A stretch of DNA of 64,000 nucleotides, taken from contig CBFFRP010000352.1 of NCBI GenBank assembly GCA_965644295.1, positions 186,001 through 250,000 on the forward strand, written 5' to 3'. This document shows positions 48,428 through 59,650 of this stretch, one piece after another (positions within the stretch are counted from its first letter, which is position 1; each line of letters starts with the position of its first letter). The position numbers and the translations under genes were made by a program. Below the pieces are notes generated by a model, which saw only the letters and a list, made by a program, of their open reading frames with translations, did not search any database and was not told where the DNA came from. Origin of the DNA: Paraphysomonas bandaiensis (Eukaryota; Chrysophyceae).

Positions 48428-50431
48428 AAGATATTGTATTTTCAAAGTTAGTTGTTAACGTAGTGGACAAGATGAATTTGTCATTCTTTAAAATCGTAAG
48501 AACAGTTACCAGGTATATAACTTACTGTTGTGACGTTATACCAAATTGATCAGCTGACATCAAAAATGTTGTAAAGGCAGCACACAAAACAACAGTCATC
48601 TTGTAAACACATTTTGTAGTGGTATAATTCTAAAGAATAATACTGGCTGTCATTATCTACTCCATTCTCACCTACTCTATCAACATATCGGAATAGCAAA
48701 ACCCAGGTCGAAGTCTCCTCGCGTACTATATGCTCATTATTACAATCGTAACCAAACCTGGAAACTCGTATTGCCATGTCCTGCATTTTTAACCAGCACT
48801 TGTTGTAGTTTACATAGCAATTACAAATGGCAAGTCGATCGCTCTGTCACGGTTTCATGTCAACCATCGCTTAGCAACAGCCATAAATTACAGACATCAA
48901 CTTAATGTCTTCAGTACTCCGTACGAGACCTTTATTAGATTGATTATCGACTGCTATAATACGTGTACTCCTCAACACACATTCTCAATCCTGTTACCGA
49001 TACATTTTCGTCGTTCATACGTCAAAGCGTCTTCTAAAACAGAACTAGCTGGGACACTTTTTTATATTAAAGAAAGCGTTTCCACCTCGTTCAATAAAGC
49101 AAAAAATTGTGTAGATTTGACATGTTGTCAAATAATTGTTCAAGACAACTCTATTTTTCGAGGTTGTTTTATCTCAAAAATGCAATGCACTTCAGGAAGT
49201 GCTTTATATTCCAAATACCAGACTCAGGCTCTTTCTTACTCACTTCCATCATGGCTCGTGTACTGTCTAGGAGGGAGAGGTAGAATATTGTATTGTACTA
49301 TTACGGTTTTATTGTGTCTATTTCAATAGATTTATTACAATATATATTGAGGGCTCTTAAATTGCAAAATATTTTAACCCTCCCCTGTAGTCTAGGCCTA
49401 CCCCTTCGTGGAGTGTATAATTGGAAATCGGTAAGTCTTTATTCTTATCAACTGGAGAGAAACACTGAAAGTCTAATTACTGACGCTCACAGATTGGGGT
49501 ATCTTAATTTAAAATTTTAGAACTTAAAACTTTCTGTCTAATACATAATTGTCGTAGTACAACTTTAAAGAGTACTACTGCTGGCAATACTAACTGGAAT
49601 TTTATAACTTAGTTCTACATTTATAACCCTAATCAAAACTGTAGGAAATGTATGCTGGTAACTAATGCGCAAGGGGGGATAAAAATATAAAAGTATATCA
49701 TATTGAATTATTATTGGATTATTGTATTGTTTTAAATTATTATCGCAATATTTACTGCCTGTTCATACATTGCGATACCCATATAATGAATAATCTCTAA
49801 ACAAATCCAGAAATTTTAACCTGCACAAAATCTAATTAGTTAGCTACTTTGCTAGCTACAATTACAGGACTGGCTACATTTAGATGGTTTGGAGTGAAGA
49901 CACATATAAACGTTGGCATGCTCTCTCACGCTTGCTTCAAAATTTGATTCGTAATACTACAACAACACCATACACCATACACCATACTGACAATACCGTA
50001 CACCATACAGGCATACAGGTGGTAGCCGAGCACCCGTGCCCCATATCAGACCTTTATACTCATTTTTTATCTTCCGCAATTTAGACTACTAGCCACAAAC
50101 TATCACGCATAATGGAAGTAATCCAAGTAATTTAATGACTCTATAAAAGAATTTGTTTTAGATTGACCTATTAATAGAAGTCACCTATATATATTATTGC
50201 AATATATCTTAACCTCACTCTGTTCCGTATAAAAAATCAGGTTAACACCCGGGGGCTGCTACTAAACTTTAACCAAGCGTTGTGTTGTCATTCAAAACCG
50301 ATTATAATTACAATCGATTACTAGGCAAATACATCACGATTCACCAACTAAACACGCAGCTGCTGTCGGATCAGTTGTTCTGTGAGCTAAATTCATACAA
50401 CTACATGCAAGTACACAATGTACAGTTAACT
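48428..50431. other. Intergenic region, no convincing gene
   Basis: A 2-kb AT-rich stretch. Open frames near 48550 (-) and 48940 (+) lack splice partners, promoter motif or domains. A short ACACCAT tandem repeat lies at about 49970-50005. A gene could be hidden, but I cannot support one. Confidence 0.5.
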
Positions 50432-51370
50432 TCAATTAATACTCTCTTCAGTGGAAATATCAGTACGTGCCTTTCTCGCACGAAATTCTTCAATCAAGGG
50501 CCGAAGTTTGCTCTCAATCGCAGCTACATTACCAGTGTGTTGTCTCAACATTGGCTCCTCTCCATCTGTTCCACCTACACATTGCCTCAGGCTCTCCTCG
50601 TACTCTTGGGCGTAAACTGCACGAGATATCACTCGTTGTAAGGGAGAGAATCTGAAGAAAGCCTCTGCATCATCAAAACTTCTAAATTGTAGCTTATCTC
50701 TAGTGAGAAGTGTATCTTCCTTAGAATTAACGGCTGTACCATCGCACCACACTGTAAAACAAAAACGCTCCTTAGTTGACGGAAGCACACGGTGTAATAC
50801 CAAATCACTGCGGAATATTACCGCACGGTCCATTACTGGTGCAATTTTTACACGGCGAGATAAAAAAGGCCATAATACTAGCTCGCCGCCATCCCCTTCA
50901 CGCCAGGTGGAATTTAAATACACTATACATGTCAGCTGTCGCGTACTTGGTGGTCCAGGGTTATCGTAGTGATACGGAAAACATCCTGATTTTCCATTGT
51001 TGTACTGCATTTTTATCGCAGATTCTGAGGTGCTAAGCTTCAAACTGGGAAACGCGTCAATGAATGCAGACACCAGAGCAGGACCAGCATGTTCATAAAT
51101 ATACGTGAACTCTTCTGACTTGGCCCGACTCTCAACATCATGGAGATCAGCTTCAAATATACCGGGCTTCTTGTACCGTTTATCTCCAAATTGAAAGTAG
51201 TGTTGCGATATGTCGCCTTCATCTTTCATTCGTGTGCAGTCCTCATGAAGGCAGCTGGACCACTCACTGCCTAATATATTATCCACTATAACATAACCAG
51301 AGGACTCTAATTGTTCTGCAGCATTGGAGGGTAATGCGCTGCGTAGTTTTTCGATACTTCGATAAGACAT
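50432..51370 (-). CDS. 2-oxoglutarate/Fe(II) dioxygenase (prolyl-4-hydroxylase type), 312 aa
   Basis: Single exon with ATG at MSYRSIEKL. The Fe(II) triad is visible as HYD in PYHYDNPG (about 135) and the distal His in LVLHRVLP (about 192); the 2-oxoglutarate Arg is in ERFCFTVW. The double-stranded helix core CIVYLNSTW, GGELVLWP sits between them. This is the P4Hc-type fold used to hydroxylate proteins or small molecules; the substrate is not predictable. No signal peptide is seen with this start. The frame stays open upstream, so a longer N-terminus is possible, but the promoter motif directly abuts this ATG. Confidence 0.9.
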   Translation of the reverse strand: MSYRSIEKLRSALPSNAAEQLESSGYVIVDNILGSEWSSCLHEDCTRMKDEGDISQHYFQFGDKRYKKPGIFEADLHDVESRAKSEEFTYIYEHAGPALVSAFIDAFPSLKLSTSESAIKMQYNNGKSGCFPYHYDNPGPPSTRQLTCIVYLNSTWREGDGGELVLWPFLSRRVKIAPVMDRAVIFRSDLVLHRVLPSTKERFCFTVWCDGTAVNSKEDTLLTRDKLQFRSFDDAEAFFRFSPLQRVISRAVYAQEYEESLRQCVGGTDGEEPMLRQHTGNVAAIESKLRPLIEEFRARKARTDISTEESIN

Positions 51371-51382
51371 ACTGCTGTATGT
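51369..51382. promoter_or_regulatory. ATACTGCTGTATGT motif abutting the dioxygenase start codon
   Basis: A near-palindromic copy directly next to the ATG at 51370. Further copies lie at 51491-51500 (ACTGCTGTAG) and 51652-51664 (ACACTGCTGTACA), the latter about 200 bp upstream of the YHYH gene. Confidence 0.55.
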
Positions 51383-51862
51383 AGCTATCCCGCTATGAAG
51401 GAGGAGGACACACTGGGGTGAGTGTAAACATATGGTGCGGCAGTGCAGTGCATCACACTCATCGCATGGGGCACTGTGGTATACCATACTACTGCTGTAG
51501 ATGGTATACTGAAGTTGTATACCTCTCTCATTATTCTGCGGTCTTGCACACATAGCTGAATATGAAAAGGAATACGGTACTGTATTTGTGCAGTCCGTTG
51601 ATATTGTTCGTTTCTTTGGGTATCATACATATACAGAACTCGAACTGTTGTACACTGCTGTACATAGCATGCGTATATAGAAGTGCAGATATATTTCGTT
51701 TGAATTCATAGAATCAAATCCATCAGCACTCTCATCTCATCAGGTCATTCAGCACAGCGGATATATAGCCTGCGGACCATCCTTCTCAACTAACAGTTGA
51801 CCAATCATATATTTGTAAGAGTGTGTTGGAAATGCCATAGTATAACTCCGAACTTTAGTTCT

Positions 51863-53077
51863 ATGTTATCCTTTCTTTTACTTATAAACACTTGGATCTT
51901 TCTGGTGGTATCTCCACCGCCACCTCCATCTACATCTACTGCATGTGATGCATGTGGATCATCGGCGACTTACCAAGAGTCTACATCTATTGATGGGAGT
52001 TATGTGAAACGTACAATTACAAGTTCAGGATGTCCAAATCATTATTCATACTGCACAGGTTCAATAAAATTTGTTGATACTTTTTCTGACTTTGGAACAG
52101 GAAAGCAAGGGATAACTGGTTGCGGTGATATAGGAGAAGAGGGAAGTGGAAGTGAAGCTACTGCGCAGGATGTCGTGGTGGAGATACCTGCTTATCCAGT
52201 CATTGCCTCTTCTAAAACAAGGTGCGTAAGCTGTGCTATCTAAAACTATTTCCTCACCTCTTAATTCAGTATCGAATGCTCAGTTGGTAGCATTGCAATC
52301 GCATTGAATGGCGTGGCAATATACAGCGGTGCAGTGGATAATACCTGTGGCCTTTTAGATGTTGATGATAGCTCTGGTGAGTGGACAAGTTTTGACTTTT
52401 GCTCCGGACACTCGCAGCAACAGGGTGAGTATCACTATCACTTTCCCCCAACTTGTCTATTGGCCCAAGCCACTGCCAATAATTCTACAAGCGATGGACA
52501 CAGTCCTCAGATTGGGTGGTCGTTTGATGGGTTTCCCATTTACGGTCCGCTTGGGCCGGGGGGCGTGATGATGACTCATACCTCTGAGGGATGCACCGGT
52601 GACTACTGCCTGGATGAGTGTAGCGGGCAGATGAAGGAATTACCTGCCCTGGATGGGTTTATGTATCGATATTACCTTTCTGGAGAAACTTCAGACTTGT
52701 TTTCTCTCCCGGGTGATCCTAAACCTGCTTCGTCAGATTATCCGTTCACGATGAACTGTTATATAGGATGTCTTTGGGACGATCTGTCAATGGGATCTTG
52801 CAACGGGACGTCTGGAGTATCTGCTAATTATACGGCAACTCCCACCACTGGATATACTACAGCTTATACAGATTTTTCTAGTGATAGACAGTGTGGCACT
52901 AAAACTCCAGCAGGAGGCAGTGGCAATGGGTCAGCTGGTGGCGGTAGTCCTAGTCCGGCTGTTATTGGGATGATAGTTGCAGTATGCATTGGACTTTTTC
53001 TCATTATTCTTTCTCTGTCTTGGTTTCTCTGTCTAAAAAGTAAGGTCGTTGAGGTTATGGATAGTCGCACCGCTTGA
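51863..53077 (+). CDS. YHYH-domain type I membrane protein, 388 aa
   Basis: Two exons, 51863-52221 and 52270-53077, with a 48-bp intron; frame is exact. A signal peptide opens the protein (MLSFLLLINTWIFLVV). The extracellular part holds the YHYH domain: ALNGVAIYSGAVDN, GEYHYHFPPTCL and a WSFDGFPIYGP core. The domain is found in many marine microbes and protists, with unknown activity; the His-rich YHYH strand suggests metal binding. About 14 extracellular cysteines probably form disulfides. After a Gly/Ser linker, one membrane helix (AVIGMIVAVCIGLFLIILSL) is followed by a 15-residue basic tail. The start is the ATG nearest the signal peptide. Confidence 0.9.
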
Positions 53078-54747
53078 TTTTTACAATGGTATTGTGCGGT
53101 TATAGTTGATGTGACAAAGTTGAAGTAATTGTTGCTCTTGTGAAAGTACTGTGTGTATTTTTTTATATTCCCGTCAACCGTATAGTTGACGTCGACGCAT
53201 ATTGTATTGTGTCTTTTATTGAGATACGAATTGGGAAAATAATAGATTTCGATATAAAGTGTCTTTGCCTTAGTAACATATAAAATTCTTATAAATCTAA
53301 TGGGAAAACTTTGTTCTGGAGACATTTGGTTTAATAAGAATATATGTGTGTGTTCCTGTTAGAATGTGGTTTTCCATTTCATCAAAATGGTTGTAACAAC
53401 CACGTCGAGGAGATGAAAACCCTTTGTCGTATATTATGAACTTGAATTCTATAATGGTGAAGTTGACGAGGAGGTCATGGTATTTATCGTGTCAGACACA
53501 AAAGCTTCTTCAAAACTGCAATCAATTAAGTAATAGTGAATGCCTTATAATTAGCAAGAGGCGTTAAAAGTAAGGACTAATATAAAATATAAATATAAGG
53601 TACATGGTACATGTTGTCAGCACAACCAACTGCTCAAAAAATATTATTTTGATAGTGCGGTGTTGATGTGTGTTCTTGATATATATGTGCATTTCAAGAT
53701 ATATATACACAAACAGTAAAAATCAACTCCACCTCTCATGCAAAGATGTAGATAGAATCTTCACATCACAAGTCGTAACTGACGCACACGCAACCACTAA
53801 AAATCAAATAGTAGTAAATGTCTTATTATTAGCAATAGGCAGTTATGAGTCAGAACTGAACTAGCATTGTAATATAGCTAACTAGATTGGCCTGAAGGGA
53901 ATTGGCCGTGCTTTGATTAGATTCTTGCACTGCGTAGCTATACTTGACAAGGCGTTAACTAAAAGTTCATTAGCCTGAGCCATTTACTGATCTGTTCTTC
54001 ATGGGCTATATCAATAGTAGGATCATATCCTTTTAGCGAGATTATTTTAACTCTACCAATAGTATAGGTTCGAGATCTGTCATTTCATTCCTGCTTATGT
54101 TCCTTATCCATAATAACAATCAATGGAATATATACTAAATGTATTTACGCTTACTAGCTACAATCAACTTCCCAAGTCAAGAAATTGCATCATATTATCA
54201 ACAATTATTAATTCGCCACCTACGATTCCGTGGCCAACGGAATGTCCATCACTAACTTTCAATATCAATATACAATATACTCAAATAATAATCGAAAGTC
54301 CACCCAAATAATCGAAAGTATCATTTTAAACATGTTGCCAAGTTCTTGTCCCTACGATAGTAGCGGTTTATCACATAGAGTGAGCCGTGCTATTGGACTA
54401 CAACTAACTCCTCAACCCCTAAATACCTTCCGAATAAAGGCTATACTCTTACAGCACCATAGTATGAATACTTCACGAGCAATATATTAAAGCATTCAAG
54501 ATAGTATACTTGACTGTCCATATGAAGGAGTCGGATATCTAGATATCTGGATACGATAGATGAAGATACAGCCATACCATACATCTATCCTGATGGTCCG
54601 TTCCGTGAAGCCTAAAAAACCCATATGTGGGATTTTTTAGAGCCTCAGTCACTCCACAGTATTCTATTCGGATTGGGTATATCAGAATGCAATGGAATGC
54701 CCATATCGATATGACGTGATGCGGATAGCATGCAGTGATATGAGTGG
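53078..54747. repeat. Intergenic region with two dispersed repeat copies and a hairpin
   Basis: Short copies of the dispersed repeat lie at 53535-53582 (GTGAATGCCTTATAATTAGC...) and 53811-53890 (AAATGTCTTATTATTAGC, then AATAGGCAGTTATGAGTCAG). A strong hairpin, CTAAAAAACCCA with loop TATG and TGGGATTTTTTAG, lies at 54612-54640. No gene is seen. Confidence 0.7.
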
Positions 54748-54760
54748 CACAGCAGCATAT
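54748..54760. promoter_or_regulatory. CACAGCAGCATAT motif before the sulfotransferase-like gene
   Basis: It ends 31 bp upstream of the ATG at 54791. Confidence 0.45.
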
Positions 54761-54790
54761 ATTATCTCGTGTAAATAGTTTATAGTTCCG

Positions 54791-55606
54791 ATGGGCTGTG
54801 TTTCTATCTTAAAGTTCTTCGCCCTCTCTATCTCTCTCTCACTCTCACGTAGCGATAACTCGCTGTTCCCTCAGGGCAAAGACATGATCATCGTCTTTTC
54901 AATGCCCAAATCAGGCACCACTTCACTGAATAATTTCTTCAACGGATCTGGATACAGAACTGTTCATTTTTTGTTTTCATGTGATGATCTCGTCTATCCC
55001 GTACCTAAAGTGACCTTGAAAAATACGACATGGAAGCAGTGGACTCTACATGATGTAGGCCCTGTGTTGACGAGACTGTATGATAAGGGGAGAGGGGTAT
55101 GTCCTGCTGGTTTGTATGTGCAGCAAGCACTCGTTGAAAAGAAAGATCCATTTCACTATTTTCTCAAGAAAGGACACCGTGTAATTATAGAGACCAATTT
55201 CAGAGGCTACGGCAAATCAGATCGCGCTATTTATCCTCAGATAGATGCGCTGGACAATATTCTTGATGCTTATCCTCAAGCTACCTATGTTGTGTATCAA
55301 CGGAATATTACAAACCATATTTCCTCGTTGATGGCATGGAGCCATTCAACATTTGTTACTAATTTACGGCTCTCTCATTATGTCCCACGTAGCGTGTCTA
55401 GTGAATCGAATGCTAATGTGATTAGATATTTTATCGAGTCGTATTACGAAAATACTTTGAATAAATTGCGAAGCAAAGGCATCCCTTTTATACACGCTGA
55501 TGTTGAGGATGAAGAAAGTCTGTACATGTTAAAATCTAAGTTAGGCATACATAATGATATGTTTGTTGGACACGATAAATCGAATACTCCCCATTGGCCG
55601 TCATAG
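54791..55606 (+). CDS. Sulfotransferase-like protein, membrane-anchored or secreted, 271 aa
   Basis: Single exon. Residues 1-22 are hydrophobic (ILKFFALSISLSLS), a signal peptide or signal anchor for the secretory pathway. The PAPS 5'-phosphosulfate loop is recognisable as FSMPKSGTTSLNNFF (about 35-50). The middle has an IIETNFRGYG segment and a second nucleotide-side stretch YPQATYVVYQRNITNHISS that fits the 3'-phosphate region with Arg and Ser. Proteins of this class transfer sulfate to carbohydrates or proteins in the Golgi. No acceptor specificity can be read. It is shorter than many Golgi members but contains both halves of the fold. Confidence 0.8.
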   Translation: MGCVSILKFFALSISLSLSRSDNSLFPQGKDMIIVFSMPKSGTTSLNNFFNGSGYRTVHFLFSCDDLVYPVPKVTLKNTTWKQWTLHDVGPVLTRLYDKGRGVCPAGLYVQQALVEKKDPFHYFLKKGHRVIIETNFRGYGKSDRAIYPQIDALDNILDAYPQATYVVYQRNITNHISSLMAWSHSTFVTNLRLSHYVPRSVSSESNANVIRYFIESYYENTLNKLRSKGIPFIHADVEDEESLYMLKSKLGIHNDMFVGHDKSNTPHWPS

Positions 55607-56402
55607 CTTATTATACAAACTTGGAGAAACTGCTTCCCTTTTTAGATATATTGAGTTTCTTTCATCCAGAATCATCATTTAGCGCTGCTTCATTGGAGAT
55701 TTTCGTTCATAACCTACTGCTTGCAGTCATTGGAATACCCAGTCATTTGTTTTTTTTGCTAAATTAAAATAATAGTTGTGTGGTTATTGTTATCGGCACC
55801 TATTTGGCAAGGTCACGAGGGCATATTTTACGTTGACCACCCTTGCACTTTCGAGGGGAAGGTATCTTGTGCTGCATTCAAAGTGACAATGCTATTCCTT
55901 GTATTATGCGAGGTCTGCAGTTTAAACTTCCACCTCAAAGTTTTATCACAACAGAGTTTCGTGCATAAAATTATCTTCTATATTTTTCGGATTAGGGTTA
56001 TGTACTATGTAACTTCTCAAGCGTATTGATATCATTTTGTATGCGGTTGCGTACGCTCGTACGCTCTAACATAGAATAGAAGGGTTTCTCTGAATAGAAT
56101 GATGTTTCTAGGTTTTAGTCAATTATAGAAATCTCATCATTCTATATTAGTAGATCTTGAAACAAACTAGTCTCACCGAACGAATGAAGTTGTGCTCAAA
56201 TTGAGGACAGTAAAGAAGAGAAGTAGGATACTAAGGCACGGACCAATTTGGTACCATCAACGAGAGGTAAGTGGAGAGTCGATCGCACGTAGCAACAGAG
56301 CTCATGAATAGATACACTAGCAGGTGGAAGAGGCATTGTTGAAGCAAGAGTAGAACGTAGAAGAATCCGCTACCACGTAGACAACTGATGTGTAAGCAAG
56401 AT
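55607..56402. other. Intergenic region with an inverted repeat
   Basis: No gene. At about 56094-56147 ATAGAATGATGTTTCTA is followed, after a short loop, by TAGAAATCTCATCATTCTAT, making an imperfect hairpin. Confidence 0.6.
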
Positions 56403-56589
56403 GAAACAATCGAACTTAATTATATGTTACATAATTATGTGAGATACAGAAAGACTATTTACACTGAATATACGTACGATGATGCGTGCATACGTACGCT
56501 TAGGGTGCATATGCATACGATCACCGTACTTGTGTGCGTAGATAGTATCTCACGTAATCATTAAGCATATAATTAAGTTCGATTGTTTC
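56403..56589. mobile_element. 187-bp inverted-repeat element (MITE-like)
   Basis: Perfect 24-bp terminal inverted repeats: GAAACAATCGAACTTAATTA plus TATG at 56403-56426, and its reverse complement at 56566-56589. Homology continues inward imperfectly (GTGAGATAC against GTATCTCAC). No coding capacity. No clear target duplication at the ends. Internal CGTACG and GCATATGC palindromes. Confidence 0.7.
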
Positions 56590-56718
56590 TCAGTATTGGG
56601 GCTAGAATAATAAGACATACGCTGCTATTTATATACGTAGAAAGGTTAGAAGAATGGATCGGATAAGTAAAAAATGAATTATCAAGAAGCTTACAATAGC
56701 TCTCAGTTTGGCTTTTCA

Positions 56719-57090
56719 GTTATCTAACTAGCACTTGACTCTGATATCCTAGTATTTAATGCTATAAAAGATGCTTGTGCGTCACCGCAACCACAATGGT
56801 GCAACCAGTTTTGCTCGATAACTCAAAGCAAACGCGGTGAGCAAGCAGATTGTTGATAACCTGACATCTGCTGACTTCAGAATTTTTGAGTAAGTGAACG
56901 CATCCCAGATTCTTAACTTTAGCAGGCAGCCCAATACCCCGGTTACCCGTCAGGTGGGTCAAGTCCCGCACGTCCTTGAGGTGGGCTCAGTCCCGGATGC
57001 ATGTTTATTGGTCAAGGCCCAAAGACGTCTATACAAGTGACAATATATTAGTGTCCCTTGTACAACGTGAGCATTTGGCATTTGGGCTAT
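56719..57090. repeat. Dispersed repeat, second long copy
   Basis: Shares with 28561-28905 the blocks CTCTGATATCCTA, CTTGTGCGTCACCGCAA, GGCAGCCCAATACCCCGG and ATATTAGTGTCCCTTGTAC, with an extra 50-60 bp of divergent sequence between them. Non-coding; probably a non-autonomous transposon. The region 57091-57473 has nothing further. Confidence 0.75.
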
Positions 57091-57473
57091 ATGTACAGAA
57101 GCTATGCTATATTTTGATGGGCTTCCCTCTAACAACCAAGTGATTCCATGTCTTTAGTTAAATATAGGAAGTACTCAGTAACTAATATACTACACTATTC
57201 GCAATTTGTTTCGGGCACTTGAAAAGTTTTGTCATACACAACTCTCACTAACAACACTATATTCATGCACTGTACCCTACCCTCCTGTTAAACAGTAGCG
57301 AACTTAATTATGATAAAAAGTTAGAGCTAAATATTCGTACAGAGATGTGATGAATACAGCCCTTTAATCACACCCTCTTATTGGTAGGACAACATAAACT
57401 GATTTTCCGAACTGTCTATTCGTGATGGATGAATATCAGATGTGCACACATGATTTCATGTAATTTATACATG

Positions 57474-59276
57474 CTAATACCTGGGCTCGACATTCATCAT
57501 CAAGCTTTTCGGCTTAAATGTAATAAACAAGTCAAACTGTGGGTCTTCTTTTAGTGAGAAATTGAAGTTCCGAATCAATGTAGCTGCCAAAACTCGAAGT
57601 TCTAACATAGCCAAATTCTGTCCTATGCATGAACGCTTTCCGATACTAAATGGCATCAGAAGATCTTTGAGACCATTTAGCTGAGGGTTTGACGGCGCCC
57701 ATCTTTCAGGTATAAATTCATCAGCACGATCAATCCAATCTTGACGTCCCATTGCATACAAGTGCACAGCCACTATACTCCCAGCCGGCAACATCATATC
57801 ATTGTACTCCAAGTCCTCGCCAATCTGGTACAAAACACGTTATCAAATATAGAAGTCATCCCTCTGTCCCCAATATCATACCTCTCGTCCTACAACAGGG
57901 GCCACAGGGTAAAGTCGTTGAGTCTCTTTGAGACACCATGAAAAGTACTCTAACGAGCTGATATCAGATGAATTTGCGCATTCTCCGGGCGATATCACTC
58001 TATCCAATTCATCTTGAAGTTTCTTGCATACCTTATAATAGAATTGTAAGCATATACTAATCAACCAATAACTTCACATAACTCAACCGCGTAAATTTTT
58101 CAGCAATACTTACCTCAGGATATCTGGCCATGTTCATAAGAAAAAATGAAAGTGAGTGGGCAGTTGTCTCATGCCCGGCGATAAGAAAAATTAGTAAGTC
58201 TGATATACGATGCTCTTCAGATGGGTAGTCATGGTTTAGCAAGTGTCCCATGATACCAGTCGTGTCATTAGATGCATTTCTTTCTTTCAATGACTCGCGG
58301 TATCGTTCGAGCATAGTAGCTCCCAGTTGACGCAATTCATCCCTACTTCGCAATGCCTCTTGTCTTTCCTTGGACCAAAACATAAGAAATCGAAACGGAT
58401 TGTTTGCCATTCGAACAGCTTCACGCAAAGAATTGTTTTGAGCTCTCTGGAAGTCAGCACAATCAAAGCCGTGCATGAATGAGTTGCCGTCATCCCCGCC
58501 TAAGCAATTGTCAAGAAGGCTCTTTGCTAATACATCAAATACAACTCTAACAGATTCCTCTTTAATATTGACTGTACTTTCTTTTGACTGTTTCAAGGAT
58601 CTCATAAACCGCTTCGTTTCATCAATCAGTACACCCATAGCATTGCGCTGCAAGTTGACAGTTGAAAAGGCAGGTGATAAGAATTTTCTTGCTCTTGCCC
58701 GATCGTCATTTTTTGTAGAATATCTTCACAAAATATCATATAAAACTACTTTATAAACAAAAACACTTTCATACTTAATATAAAATCATTTCTACCCTTG
58801 AAAGCATCAATTGTATACACGAATGGAATAGCTTGTACTTACGTTAAAATATTGTAAACCCCAGGAAAGAGATTCAAATTGCTAATACCATTTGATTTAT
58901 CGCACTCCTTCAGTTTACCGTCAGATGTTCCAGCCAACAGCATTCTCCCTAGCTTATAATCGCAGCATGTTATAAACGGAACCATGAGAGGCATGGAGAG
59001 TCGAAACACAGCACCACAACTGATGTCTTGATCAGTGTTGCTGGCCACCCATTTACTCATCTCAACTAAAATATATAAATATAATTTAGGCATACTATCT
59101 CATGCAATGAGAGTGAGACCTTTATGGATGAGGCTGATGTATCCGTGTCTCTTGAGGTTATCCAGTAGACTGGGCGGGGCCATAGGAGGCAACTTCCTAC
59201 GCTTCTTAAATGACAAGACATAAACAACATAGGCTGCTACTAGACACACGGCTATACTGAATAGTTGAATTATCAT
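57474..59276 (-). CDS. Cytochrome P450, microsomal type, 496 aa
   Basis: P450s use a heme thiolate and a reductase partner to oxidise lipids or xenobiotics at the ER. Five exons: 59276-59120, 59065-58843, 58723-58114, 58031-57882 and 57824-57474; introns are 54, 119, 82 and 57 bp and the frame is exact. A hydrophobic N-terminal anchor (IIQLFSIAVCLVAAYVVYVL) is followed by basic and Pro-rich residues. The I-helix oxygen motif is AGHETTAHS, the K-helix ExxR is KETQRLYP, and the heme loop is FSIGKRSCIG with the ligand Cys near residue 447. The sequence around AGHETTA and the heme loop resembles fatty-acid-type (CYP4-like) and sterol-related families; substrate is not assigned. Confidence 0.95.
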
Positions 59277-59352
59277 GATGTGTATGTTTATGTGAGCTCT
59301 TAGGATGATGAGGAGGCGGAAGATCTTAGAGGATGATATGCTGCTCTATACG

Positions 59353-59369
59353 TACACAGCAGTATGCTG
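59353..59369. promoter_or_regulatory. TACACAGCAGTATGCTG motif upstream of the P450
   Basis: About 77 bp upstream of the P450 start codon. Confidence 0.5.
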
Positions 59370-59612
59370 AGCTGTAGGCTACAGAACACCTGCAGGAGAA
59401 GAGCGAGGAGACTACACTTGGCTGTATTTCCGTGTACAATCAAGATACAGTAACGTATATACAGGATTGCTATCTCCATTGAAGTGTGAAGTGTGAAGTG
59501 GTTTGTATTTACCAATAAAATGATAGTATATCTGATTGTAATAGTCTGATTGGATAATTTAATTACAAATCAAATTTTCAATGCAGGAGGCCGCATGGTC
59601 CCATATCTCCGT

Positions 59613-59650
59613 GTGCTGCTGTATGGTCAGCATACATATACAGCAGTACG
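59613..59650. promoter_or_regulatory. Inverted pair of the CTGCTGTA/TACAGCAG motif
   Basis: TGCTGCTGTATG at 59613-59624 faces TATACAGCAGTACG at 59637-59650 in the divergent spacer, about 200 bp upstream of the transporter and 340 bp upstream of the P450. The arrangement mirrors 3848-3873. Confidence 0.5.

Noticed and set aside
48940-49329. 129-codon plus-strand open frame
   Set aside because: No domain, upstream motif or splice partner; composition is like the surrounding AT-rich spacer.
49970-50005. ACACCAT tandem units as a possible CRISPR or telomere-like array
   Set aside because: Only a few adjoining 7-bp copies without spacers; a simple short tandem repeat.
54612-54640. Rho-independent terminator
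   Set aside because: The host is clearly eukaryotic with spliced genes, and the hairpin lies upstream of a gene rather than after one.
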